Below are positions 20,703 through 31,387 of a stretch of 64,000 bases of DNA, in pieces; the stretch's first letter is position 1; every line of letters starts with the position of its first letter. The DNA comes from Gnetum montanum (Eukaryota > Streptophyta > Gnetopsida > Gnetales > Gnetaceae), in the NCBI GenBank assembly GCA_015680685.1, contig MNCI01010845.1, forward strand, positions 351,008 through 415,007. Reading direction: 5' to 3'. The translations under genes and the position numbers were made by a program. The notes beneath the pieces were generated by a model. The model had not been told where the DNA came from. It did not search any database and saw only the letters and a list, made by a program, of their open reading frames with translations.

Positions 20703-23050
20703 ATGTCTTCTTCCTCTTCTCACAAGAGCATTACACCACCTAGGGATCATACGAGAAACAGTCGGCAGTCTAAAACACATAACCAAAATCAGCCAGTTCC
20801 TCAATAGTACCGAGTGGTATATACTCATCCCGATGAGTACATACCCAATTTTACTTTTATCCTCCATCAGGATGAACAGATGCACTGGAAAGACTTGCAA
20901 GGTGACATAGTATTACCTCCAAATCGTGCAGTCCCCAACATGATCCTCCGTGCTTTGGCATAGATCGGCATGACACAGCTATATGCTGAGTACATTATAG
21001 GTGATTTTGACATGAGGGATTACCATCCCACATCTACACAACATACAAGGGACTCAAGGTAAGAGAGTCACCATACACTATTGAAGGGCAAAGAGGTCCT
21101 ACATGTCCTAAGCAAAACTGGAGATGGTGAACCACTTATAATGGGTTCTCTATCAAAAGATGTTCCCCCTCCTAACAAAAGTGAGGAGGTGGGGTATCAG
21201 AACCTACACTCTATGATACATAACCCTGGTTTTGATCCCCGTGAACACTAGTTATTCACTGAGGGAACAACAACACATGACAAGGATGGGCACTCAGATC
21301 ATCATCACGATCAAGGCCGAAGCCACATAAGAGAAGGCAAGAAACATCATCATGGCGATGGTTCTCCTTCTTCTTTCCTTTCATCTCATCATTCACCCTC
21401 TCCTTCCACATTTGGGTGTAGACATAGAGAGCATAACGGTGAGGATAAAAGTAAGAGAGATGAGAGACCTCAACGAGAGAGTCGAGAGAGAGGACGAGGG
21501 CATCTAGAGAGTCTAGGCATGAACGAAGGGAAAGTAGGGAACAATGTAGACATCATAGATGTCATAAAAGAGATGATCATGATGAACCCCTACTTGCCAC
21601 CCAAAGCATGCTAAATATAATGGAGGTAGTGAGAATACCAACAAGGCATCAAAAAGATAGTTGGATCAAGCGCTTAGACATGAATAAAATTCCATGATTT
21701 AAAGGGGGATACAACGCGGATTTGCAAAATCATTTACAGGCATTCCACGATGCCTATGCCTTGCAAAAAATAGAAAATGAGTGGTAAAAACTGAAGTTGT
21801 TTCCTAGGAGACTCATAAAGGAAGCAGTGAGTTGGTACCAGTCCTTAGAACCAGGAACCATTAGGAGGTGGAGTACGATGTTAGAACTCTTCAATGATAA
21901 ATATCAGATGTACTCCATAGTGTCTAACTTGCGTAAGTAGATCCAAGGATGGAAGCAAGGTACTCATGAACCCTTGGATGCTGCCATGGGTTGCTACTAT
22001 GCATTGTTACATCATTGCCTAGGCCATGGTTACGCACAATAGGATCAACTCTATCATCTCGTAGATGGGCTAAGGTATGAAACTAGGAGAACTCTTGGGA
22101 CTTATGCCCAAGGGAGTTTATTAGAACCTACAGCCCATGAAATTCACAAGTTGTTGGAGCAAGTAGCCAAAGAAGAAGGGGAGCATAAAAAAGAGATAGT
22201 GCAGAAGAATATAACCATGATCCTTCCCTCCGAAAGAGGGGAGTGAGATTTGGCGATGAAGAGGATGAGTCACCACTTGAAGAGGTGGTGAATAGGAAAA
22301 CCTTGCTGCTTCAAAAGCTAACAATGGAAGTGGTAGCTAAGGTAGATCAGATACAAGACTCCTTAGATAGTAGACTTGAACTTGTCCTAAAAATCGTAGA
22401 GGGGTTTAAGGAGGAACGAAGTAGTGACAAGGACAAGAAAAAGCGAAGAGATCCAGGCCCTGCATGTGACAAGGGTAAGGGTAAAATAACTATCTCCGAT
22501 GAGGTTGTGGATTTGGATACAGACAATGATAGTGGATGTGAGATCTACCAATATGACCATCCTAAGGGATGTTGTCCAATCATCTCACATCTACAAGAGT
22601 CTGGGGTATATGCACTTAACTCAAGACTCAACAGACGGCAGACACCCCGAAGGTTACCTTATCCTCAAGGTAACCCAAGACAGTTCCACCAACCGTTAAC
22701 GTACTATCCAAGTGGAACTTCATCACAACCCATTGAGCAACATCAGTAGTGGCAATACCCACAGTCATGGGGGATGCCATTGCTGAAACAATAGTACCCT
22801 TACCAGCAACCCAATTCTTATGGATACTACATGCAGTAGCTGATTTCTCCAAGTGACTCCATGGGTCACACAACTACCCAATGTCACTACCAAGTTTGGA
22901 AGTACTTTAGAAGGACTACTTCTCCTCCGGGAGATGCTCCACATCCATACCATCCTCCAAATCCATCTACTTCTCTTCCAATGTTAGTTCCAATACCACC
23001 TGCTCCAACAATGCAAGGGGAACTCCCCACTCAACTGCAGTAATGTAAGG
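20703..23050 (+). pseudogene. gag of element B
   Basis: Starts MSSSSSHKSITPP at 20703 and continues YTHPDEYIPNFTFILHQDEQ. A His/Arg/Ser-rich stretch lies at about 21280-21560 (DHHHDQGRSH, KKHHHGDG). The capsid-like core follows (FKGGYNADLQNHLQAFHDAY; KLFPRRLIKEAVSWYQSLEP; WSTMLELFNDKYQMY; EPLDAAMGCYYALL; LVDGLRYETRRTLGTYAQG). A zinc-knuckle remnant CEIYQYDHPKGCCP sits near 22538, then a Pro/Gln/Tyr-rich tail. At least two frameshifts and many stops; where B has a stop, relative K often has Gln (W-stop-KLKLF against WQKRKLF). The protein continues in frame into protease through one TAA for CAA. Confidence 0.85.
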
Positions 23051-23858
23051 CTACGAGAGCCATAAACATTCAACTCATTGCTGGTTCTGACAACGGTAAA
23101 AAGAGAAGACCTTTCTTTAGAATCAAAAACCCAGACAAGCTCTCGCAACCACAAGTGGTTGAGTCTGTAACCACTCCTCCAACATACAAGGCTTCGGAGC
23201 TCCCTTCAAACCAATATCAGAGCTTAACATATACGGTGATGTTAACACATACTGTAATCGACTGGATGAAGGTAGGCCACCTTCCCAGGAAACTATCTGA
23301 CCCTGGAAGTCCCTTAATCTACCTCCAAGTCACCAGGAACAAACCACATAGGCTCTTCTTGACTTAGGTTCCGGAGTCAACTTAATATCACGAGAAATGT
23401 ATCAAGCCTGGAACCTACCCCAACTTAAGAAGAGCAATATCCAACTAGAGCTAGCTGACCAGTCCATCACCATTCCCTTGGGATTGGTGGAGGCCATTGT
23501 TACCACTATGTGTAGTTAGTTATACCCAGTTGATTTCCTGGTGATAGAAGTAAATAATGACAAAGGTGACTTCCCCATTATAATGGGAAGGGCATGGCTA
23601 AGCACGATAGATGCATGCCTAGGAATTCACAATCTTTCCTTGGAAATATCTAAGGTAAAAATTTATGAAAAGATTGAGAAGAAGAAAGTTCTATGCATTA
23701 CATACAGTGACTCATCGGGTGATGACATGAAGAAATTCTCCGCATGTCCTACATGCAATAGGTGTGCCCTAGAAACTTTGAAACAAAGATGCCTATATGT
23801 AGCAACCACACAACAAGTGGACACCCTGTGGTTGACAGCTAGCCGAAAGAGCAATTGA
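23051..23858 (+). pseudogene. Protease of element B
   Basis: Reads VIDWMKVGHLPRKLSDPGSP then LIYLQVTRNKP, and after a one-base shift LDLGSGVNLISREMYQAW (active-site DLGS), QLELADQSITIPLGLVEAIV, VDFLVIEV and FPIIMGRAWLSTIDACLGI. This is the retropepsin pattern of Athila-type elements (DLGASxNLxP..ILGRPFLxTxxA..D). The same block is found in H (37400-37850) and J (47690-48165). Confidence 0.85.
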
Positions 23859-26061
23859 TCAACATGCATGGAACAAACTATGGGAACAACTCATGCCAAC
23901 AACAAAGGCATAGATACATTGGAATATGAGCGTTGCCAACTTCCACCCCTTAATCTAAGAACATAAATGGGGAGAAGTTGGGCACTTTTAAGAAATTCAA
24001 ATAGACGTTCATTATTTTGGATCTCTCCCTTTCCATTCAGTCATGGGGGAGATGGCCACCTATGCTAATCATTTGGGGCCCTTAGTTCTTTTTAATTTTT
24101 TTTACACATTTTTGTTTTACATGTTTTTATTTTATACATTTTTTTTACACATTTTTGTCTTACACATTTTTTTTACACATTTTTATTTTACACATTTTTG
24201 TTTTACACATTTTTGTTTTGCACATTTTTGGTTTACACATTTTTGTTTTGCACATTTTTGTTTTATAAATTTCTTTAAATTTTTGTGTTTTTGTTTTACA
24301 ACATCATTATACTTTTTCATTTTGTGTGTGTGTATGTGAGTTATCCATCTTGTAAGTTTTTCACCTAATAAGTGTTATTCATGATGGTATGAACTATTTT
24401 CATAGTGATTGCTAATGTTTGGTTTTTACCTTTAAGTCATGATGTTTATACTAAGGTATGTTTATTTTGATATACCAGGCAATGAGTCCACTTCATCCAT
24501 TTATCCACCAGTTTCTATGGTCTCTCTCAGCTTGGAAATGTACAATCCCTTTCTAATAAGAACTATAATGAATCGGTGACTGGGCATTTCTCAAACTAAG
24601 GAAGGACTCAAGGATTGAAAAGGGTGTGACTTCAAGGGAACTTGATGCATTTGTGTTGGCCATTCTCTTGGGTGTTTGGATGTTTTCTTCTTGATTTTTC
24701 TTACCATTTCAATGTTACCCAATTATCAGGAAGCTGAGCAAATAAAAATAACAAAATCTTTGCATGGTATGGTTCTCACGCATAAACACATAAAACAAAA
24801 AAAAAACTATGAGAATTCAAAGCACACCCCTTAGACAAAATAATTCCTTGGGCTACAAGCACTGGTTATGGAACTCAAAATAAAAAGGTTCCCTCTAACT
24901 AAGGCCCTTCTCGCTTTCCATTCTCTCCTACTTGTTTCATCGGAATGGTGGTGGCTCTTTGGAGAATGCATCCTTGTTGCTTCAAGTGGACGGATTGGCC
25001 AAATGTATTAATGCGAAGTCACTAGAAGTGGTTTGTTTGAGGCCAGACTTGGAATGGGATTTACTAAGTCACATTAACCATGAAATACACAAGGGGCTAT
25101 ACACCACCTTGTTTTTGGGATTCCATTCCATTCTCTTCTCTCCATCCTTCTCTCCATTGTTCACCTCATTTCCAGCTGTATCATTAGTGTATATTTTAGT
25201 TAACATGTTATTTTTTTTTTGGTAAATTCTTGTGGTTAAGACTTTAGCTCTTGTTCCAAATGACATTCCTAGAGCCTATGGACTCTTTGAATGTGGTTTG
25301 TTAGGGCATTAAGGGCATGAGCCTGCTTTGGGGAGGACCCACTGGCATTCCTATTTGGTGCACCAATTAAATTCTTTCCCTTAACATTTTTTCAATCCAC
25401 TCATTTTTGTTCATTTTCATCTTGACATCCATATCCATTGATGTTATAGTTGTCTCTTTTTATCCATCTTTCTCATTCCTTTTCTTTCTCCATTCTATCG
25501 CTATCGGAGGTTTGCGATTAGTTAGGGAGGTACGGGGCCCAATTTTTTCAATTTTCTCCTAACCCCTACACCTTCAGTAGTCACCAATATTATATCTCCA
25601 AAACTGCAATCAGCCATACCACAACCTAGCCAACGGTCCTTTCACCGTAGTAAGGTATCAACTACATTGAAATTCATTTACCCTTGCTAATATAAGATTG
25701 TGTTGTATGTGCAGATGGCAATCATACAACAATGGATTGGATCTGGAGGGAACACTTGGAATGGAGCGATACTGAAGTAGTTATGCAAGGAGCAAGACTA
25801 TTGGCGCACCTATGGATAGACAACGAAATTCACAATCTTCTCATTGGCAGTAGCAAAACTTCTTTCTCTCTCTTTCTTAGCTATCAAATAAGGCCTCATG
25901 TCAAATGTAATAAGGTGTTCACTCTTGTTGTCATGAACACCAGTTTTTTCATGTCTTGTAATGATGATCTGTTCACATGTCATTCTATTAGTTCTATTTT
26001 GAGTCAGTAATCCCATACCTTCCCAATATTTTGTAAGGAACTCAAGGACGAGTTTTTATTC
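23859..26061 (+). other. Long 3' non-coding region of B
   Basis: Starts with a stretch matching the post-integrase DNA of J (GGGAGATGGCCACCTATGCTAA at 24049; J GGGAGATGGCCATCTGTGCTAA at 55577). It contains a T-rich minisatellite (24085-24290), the block GGGTGTGACTTCAAGGGAAC at 24622 and GCTTTGGGGAGGACCCACTG at 25325, both shared with relatives. No homologous protein or envelope-like frame was found. Confidence 0.75.
24085..24290 (+). repeat. T-rich minisatellite in B
   Basis: Imperfect 15-bp units of the type TTTTACACATTTTTG, about a dozen copies. Similar T-rich tracts follow the coding part in H (37870-38050) and J (55610-55760). Confidence 0.8.
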
Positions 26062-26074
26062 AATCATGGGGGTA
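26062..26074 (+). promoter_or_regulatory. Polypurine tract of B
   Basis: AATCATGGGGGTA directly before the 3' LTR. The same GGGGGTA tract and ~60 bases before it occur at K (53142) and L (60780); I (42875) has a shorter GGGGTA. Confidence 0.8.
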
Positions 26075-26903
26075 TGATGGGACATGATATCGCATGGCCT
26101 ACGATATCGCGTACGCGATATCGTGTTGTCCCCTGCGATATCGCGTACGCAATATCACGGTGCACCACCAAGTCTATAAATAAGATGTGGCTCTCCATTG
26201 TTTTCCAATCTAGATCTAGACCGTTAGGGAAACTCTGGTAGTTTTACCTCTCCAGAGATAGAATATTTTCCATGTGCCCGCAGTATGAGCTCCAAAGTGA
26301 ACGGATCTTTATCCGAGCAGATATTGTACCAAAACACATGTTTGTGTACAACAATAAAGATGAACTTCTTGGATAAACCTTGCAGTGCATGGAATAGGCT
26401 AATTAGGGATTTATTTAATGTTATTTACTATTTATCATTTACATGCTTTATTAGTAATTAAATCTCTCTCAACCCTTATCTCCTAGTTAAGTGCCTCAAT
26501 ACGACCGCTTCGAGCATGTGCGTTACGCATGGTGATCCCAACAACGACTAGCGTTTGGTAACCACGGTTGCATCGGTTCATGGTGTGAATGGTAAGTGGG
26601 AACGGATGCTGACGCTAGGTTAATTAAGGCTTAGTTTTTTAGTTAGTGTTAGTCAATTAGTCTCTTCAACCCTTTACCTTATCAGCATAGGAGATAAAAT
26701 AGAAAAGCTATAAAAATCACATACCTCAGACTTACTTAACCATACTACCGTGACAAATACAAGTAAGTCTGGGAAGACAATGAATAATTAACCTTAAGTG
26801 TTCCATAAGGTGTGTAGGCACTTAGTCTACCGAGTTCGACTGAATCATGCGTGTTACGCTCGTATTCGTATGGTTGAGTGTAGGGGTACCTCGCCACTCA
26901 TGA
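26075..26903 (+). repeat. 3' LTR of element B
   Basis: 829 bp, TGATGGGACATGATATCGC to CCACTCATGA. TATA box TCTATAAATAAGATG at 26173. GATATC palindromes and TACGCGATATCG lie in U3. Same sequence as the split 5' LTR. Confidence 0.92.
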
Positions 26904-27420
26904 ACAACGTGCACACTTTGTTAAATACCATTGATGAACAATTTGAGTCATTAGACAAGCCATTGGCCAGCACCTTAATAATGAAGTTCTCATCCAAGAA
27001 GCTCATTGAAACTCATGGTATGCATGAGCACATCATGCAAATGAGGGATATAGTGGCTTAACTCAAAACACTTGAGGTTGAGATGTCAAATCTTTCCTTG
27101 TGCACTACATCTTAAAGACACTCCCACCACACTACAGACCCTTTAATATTTCTTATAACACACATAAGGAAAAATGGTTAATCAATGAACTAATGACCAT
27201 GTGTGTGCAAGAAGATGGGATACTTGCTATGGAAGCGAAAGAGAGTGTGCATCTGGCTACATAACAAAAGAATAAAGAACAAGCCAAAGGTAAGAGGAAG
27301 GTCAAATTGCCTACACAAGCTGATATTAAGAAGGAATCCAGATGTTTTTTCTTCAAAAACAGGGCACAGAAAGAAGGATTGTTCTAAATATCAAAAATGG
27401 CTTAAAAGGAAAGGTACTAG
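26904..27420 (+). pseudogene. gag C-terminal part of element D
   Basis: Resumes the gag after B: HTLLNTIDEQFESLDKPLAS then TLIMKFSSKKL, HGMHEHIMQMRDIVAQ, HYILKTLPPHYRPFNISYNT and ELMTMCVQEDGILAMEAKES. This is the copia gag (UBN2-type) core, VxxYL..M..I..L...G..I.D......L..LP..Y. A zinc-knuckle remnant (CFFFKN, then in another frame TGHRKKDCSKYQKWLKRKG) follows at 27340-27415. Confidence 0.85.
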
Positions 27421-28960
27421 ACTCTCACTTATTTATTTTGAATCTAATATAGTTTATGTTGATCATGACACATGGTGGATTGATTTTGGTTCTACAATCC
27501 ATGTTACCAATTCCTTGTAGGGGGTGAAAAACCTAAGGAAGCTAGTGGGAAGTGAGTCATGCATCTATTCAAGCAATAAGATGCACTCACATGTGGAGGC
27601 AATCGAAACATGAAAATTGGTTTTAAGTAGTGGTTTTTTTTAGAGTTGGAAAAGACATTTTATATTCCTAGTTTTTCAAGGAATTTAATTTCTATTTCTA
27701 GGCTTGTATCATTGGGATTTTCCTTTAATTTTTTAGACACTATATTTAGTTTATATTATAGATCTGAACTTATTGGAAATGATACATTGATAGGTGGTCT
27801 TTTCAAAATTAATTTACAAAATGAAACTTCTTATAGTTCTATGCATGTTAATGCTAGCATTAAGAGATGTGTTATGAATGATGGATCATCTATGTTGTGG
27901 TATCGTAGATTAGGACATATCTCTATTGAGAGAATAAAGAGATTAGTAAATGATGGAGTACTTAGTACTCTAGATTTTACTAACTTTGACACTTGTGTGG
28001 ATTACATAAAGGGAAAGTAGACCAATATGTCAAATAAATGTGCCAAGAGGAGTTCAAACATATTAGAGATCATACATACAACTATTTGTAGTCTAGATAT
28101 GGAAGCGTATGGTCAAAATTATTTCATTACCTTTATTGATGATTATTCATGATATATGTATCTCTACCTACTTCATAACAAGAGTGAAGCTTTAGATGCC
28201 TTTAAGGTGCTTAAGGTTGAAATAGAGAAACAATGTGCTATGAAAATAAAGATAGTGAGATTTGATAGAGGTGGTGAATACTATGTAGATATACTAATGA
28301 TGGACAAGCACCTAGCCCATTTGCTAAGTTTCTTCAAGAGCATGGGATTGTTGCCTAGTACACTATGCTTGGTTCTCCTAACTAGAATGGTATGGCAGAA
28401 AAAAAAAAACTAAACATTATTGGACATGGTGTGGAGTATGCTTAGTAGCTTTAAGCTTCCTAAGTCCTTGTGGAATGAAACTCTAAAGACGGTCGTATAT
28501 ATATTAAACTGAGTTCCAACCAAGGTTTTCTCAAAGACATCATTTGAGTTATGGAAAGGTTGGAAACTGAGTTTACGACATATCCTTGTTTGGGGATGCC
28601 TATCTAAAGTAAGATTCTATAATCCACAAGAAAATAAGCTAGACCTAAGGATCATAAGTGGGTATTTCATTGGATATGTTGAATGGTCTAAGGGATATAG
28701 ATTCTATTATCCATCATATAATACTAGGTTTGTGAAATCAAGGAATGCTAAATTTCTTGAGAATGACTTGATTAGTACGAGTAGTAGATCTTGGAACATT
28801 GTTCCTGAGATAGATCATACAGATGCTCAATCCATTATTTCAAATAATAGACTAATTATTATGCATAATATGCCTAGAGCACAAATGCGTAATGAAAAAT
28901 AACCAGTCATTGAAGTTCCACAAACTACTAATCAAGAAGTAGTAGATCCAGCTGACCAAT
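27421..28960 (+). pseudogene. Protease and integrase of element D
   Basis: Protease: WWIDFGSTIHVTNSL (DSGAT degraded to DFGST). Pre-integrase: LWYRRLGHISIERIKRLVND and CVDYIKGK. Integrase core: ITFIDDYS-stop-YMYLYLLHNKSEALDAFK, IVRFDRGGEYY (second Asp), and after a frameshift near 28320 the continuing sequence with KSLWNETLKT, PKTSFELWKGWK-like, LVWGCLSKVRFYNPQENKLD and ISGYFIGYVEWSKGYRFYYP. These are typical of Tnt1-94-like plant copia polyproteins. Numerous stops. Confidence 0.88.
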
Positions 28961-29065
28961 AGATACCATAACCTGTTGAATAGCCTATTGAACATCATGA
29001 TCCTCAAGAGAATGATGAACCAACATTAATAAAATCTACTAGATTAAGATGATGAGTGATTCCTA

Positions 29066-30682
29066 GTGACTATATCGTGTATCTACAGGAGTTACATAGG
29101 ATTCGAAAATGATCTCGAAGTGTTTTCACAAGCCATGAGTTGTAAGGAATCTAACTTGTGGTATGATGACATGAAAGATGAGATGAACTCTATGTCATTT
29201 AATGGATTCTGGGATCTTGTCAAGTTGCCTAATGGTGTAAAAGCCAATGGATGCAAATGGGTCTTCAAGACTAAGAAAGACTCATTAGGTAACATTAAAA
29301 GATAGAAGGCCAGATTTGTTGCTAAAGGGTTCACTCAAAAAGAGGGAATAGATTATAAGAAGACCTTTTCTCCTATATCTAAGAAGGACTTCCTTCATGT
29401 TAACATGGAATTGGCTGCTCATTTTGATCTTTAATTACATCAAATTAATGTGAAAATAGCATTCCTTTATGGTGATCTAGAGGAAGAGGTTTATATGAAA
29501 CAACCTAAAGGAATTTCCTCTAGTGATGGTGAGCAATTGGTATGCAAGCTCAAAAATTCCATATATGGATTGAAACAGGCCTCCCGTCAATGGTACTTAA
29601 ATTTCCATGATATCATCACTTCATTTGGTTTTGAAGAAAACATCATGAATCAATGTATATACTAGAAGGTCAATGGGAGACAAATCTATTTCCTTATTCT
29701 ATGTGTGGATGATATTCTTCTTGCAACCAATAATAGTGGATTTCTATATGAGGTGAAACATTTTCTCTCTAAGAATTTTGAAATGAAGGATCTAGATGAG
29801 GCATCTTATGTCATTGGAATTCAAATCCATAGGGATAGATCTAGATGTATTCTAGGACTATTGCAAGAAACCTATATCAATAAAGTTTTAGAGAGTTTTT
29901 GAATGAAAAATTTTTCACCAAGTATAGCATCCATTATGAAGGGTGATAGGTTCAATTTAAACCAGTGCCCTAGGAATGATTTAGAGAAGAGTTAGATGAG
30001 CAACATTCCATATGCTTCAGCTGTTGGAAGCCTTGTGTATGCTTAGGTTTGCACAAGACCTAACATTGCATTTGTTATGGTAATGTTGGACAAATATTAG
30101 AGTAATCTAGGTATTGACCACTAAAGGGCTACAAAGAAAGTGATGAGGTACCTTCAAGGTATAAAAGACTACATGCTTATGTATAAATGAATTGACTCCT
30201 TGGATGTGATTGGCTACTCCGATTCAAACTTTGTTAGCTATGTCAATTCATGAAAATCCACATTTGATTATGTTTTTATGCTAACTAGAGGTACTATATC
30301 CTAGAGGAGTGGAAAGCAAACTTTGATTGCTACTTCCACAATGGAGGTAGATTTTGTTTCTTGTTTTGAGGCTACTTCATATGGTGTATGGTTAAATAGT
30401 TTCATAATAGGGCTTAGAATTGTGTATTCTATATCTAGGCCATTAAGAATGTTTTGTGATAATTTATCTACTATCTTTATGGCAAAGAATAATAAGAGTG
30501 ACAATCGAAGTAAATATATCAACATAAAGTACTTAGCCATATGGGAACACATTAATGAAAACAAAGTGATCATTGTGCATATAAGCACTGAATTTATGAT
30601 AGCTGATCCTTTGACAAAAGAAATGCCATTGAAGTCATTTAGGGATCATGTAGTTCGTATGGGACTTGGTTCCATAATGTAA
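29066..30682 (+). pseudogene. Reverse transcriptase and RNase H of element D
   Basis: Copia RT: WYDDMKDEMNSMSFNGFWDL, GCKWVFKTKKDSLGNIKR, stop, KARFVAKGFTQKEGIDYKKT then FSPIS, INVKIAFLYGDLEEEVYMKQ, KLKNSIYGLKQASRQWYLNF and the catalytic ILCVDDILLATN at 29697-29732. RNase H: VIGYSDSNFVSY, SGKQTLIATSTMEVDFVSCF, CDNLSTIFMAKN, and C-terminal STEFMIADPLTKEMPLKSF ending at 30682. One frame, interrupted by about ten stops. The YVDD-equivalent is CVDD. Confidence 0.92.
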
Positions 30683-30960
30683 TTTTTTGTAAGTACAACT
30701 TACAATCTTAATGAAACTCTTATTCAGTTGTGCTATTTTCTCATATGGTTTTCACATATAGTTATTGGAGAAAATACACACATGGTAAGGCCTTGAATGA
30801 ACATTGGGTTTATTCATAAAGTTAAGTTACCATATAAGGAATTAAGTTTTGAGAGATAATACATTGTAATGCATGGAAGATAATACTCACATTAAGAGGA
30901 ACTATCACCATGATTCATGAATTTATTTATTGAACTCTGAATTTGATTAAATATGGAGAC

Positions 30961-30972
30961 CAAGTGGGAGAT
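30961..30972 (+). promoter_or_regulatory. Polypurine tract of D
   Basis: CAAGTGGGAGAT immediately before TGTAATG of the 3' LTR. Standard copia polypurine tract. Confidence 0.9.
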
Positions 30973-31382
30973 TGTAATGTGCATTTATGCATTGATGTGG
31001 CCTCCATATCCATTGATGCTTATATGCATTGGCATAACACATTTTTGTGTTGGTGTTGCGATGGTGTCCACATCCATATGGGGTCTTGGGTCTCTTATTT
31101 TTCAAATTTTCTCTTATGGTAACCAATTCCATGGCCTATAAATTCATTCTTGATGGGAGAAAAAAGGCACCATGAATCACAACTGGATTGCAGTTCAGGT
31201 CCCTTTCATAGACATTTAGAGGTTGTTGCATACACCATCATTGCATAGTGTTGTGTGAAAGAAGAATCTAAACAAGATTTATCAAAGGCCTTAAGGGTTG
31301 GAGGTAAATTCCATTTTTCTTTTGCATTCTATACTTTAATTACTTATGCAATCTGGTTTTTCTACACAATTATTTTCCTACA
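30973..31382 (+). repeat. 3' LTR of element D
   Basis: 410 bp, TGTAATGTGCATTTATGC to ATTTTCCTACA. TATA-like GGCCTATAAATTC at 31132. Contains about 100 bp (31180-31270) absent from the 5' LTR. Confidence 0.9.
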
Positions 31383-31387
31383 TGACT

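Larger units (their letters stand above)
8049..26903 (+). mobile_element. Element B: gag-protease LTR element, Athila-like gypsy family, split by A
   Basis: The LTRs begin TGATGGGA. The 5' LTR ends CTCATCA at 20560, and the 3' LTR (26075-26903) ends CTCATGA. The 5-bp target duplication is ACAAT (8044-8048) and ACAAC (26904-26908), one mismatch, and cuts the gag of D. The 5' LTR is split by element A. The interior has a primer site (20562), a frameshifted gag and a retropepsin-like protease, then 2.2 kb of non-coding DNA to the polypurine tract. No RT, RNase H or integrase exists between protease and 3' LTR, whereas the relative J has them there. About 7.2 kb without A. It reads as a non-autonomous derivative. 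Confidence 0.88.
4214..31382 (+). mobile_element. Element D: Ty1/copia LTR retrotransposon, split by nested insertions
   Basis: 5' LTR 4214-4521 and 3' LTR 30973-31382 both start TGTAA and end TACA. They are flanked by a near-perfect 5-bp duplication (TGACG at 4209-4213, TGACT at 31383-31387). A tRNA-iMet-type primer site follows the 5' LTR and a polypurine tract precedes the 3' LTR. The coding order gag, protease, integrase, RT, RNase H is that of Ty1/copia, most like Tnt1-94-type plant elements. Removing element E (5206-7324) and element B (8049-26903) leaves about 6.2 kb, a normal copia size. The reading frames carry many stops and frameshifts, so this copy cannot make its proteins. It is the outermost, and so oldest, layer of this nest. 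Confidence 0.9.

Noticed and set aside
24043-24339. 98-codon Phe/His-rich open frame in B
   Set aside because: Translation of the T-rich minisatellite; out of context for an envelope-like protein.
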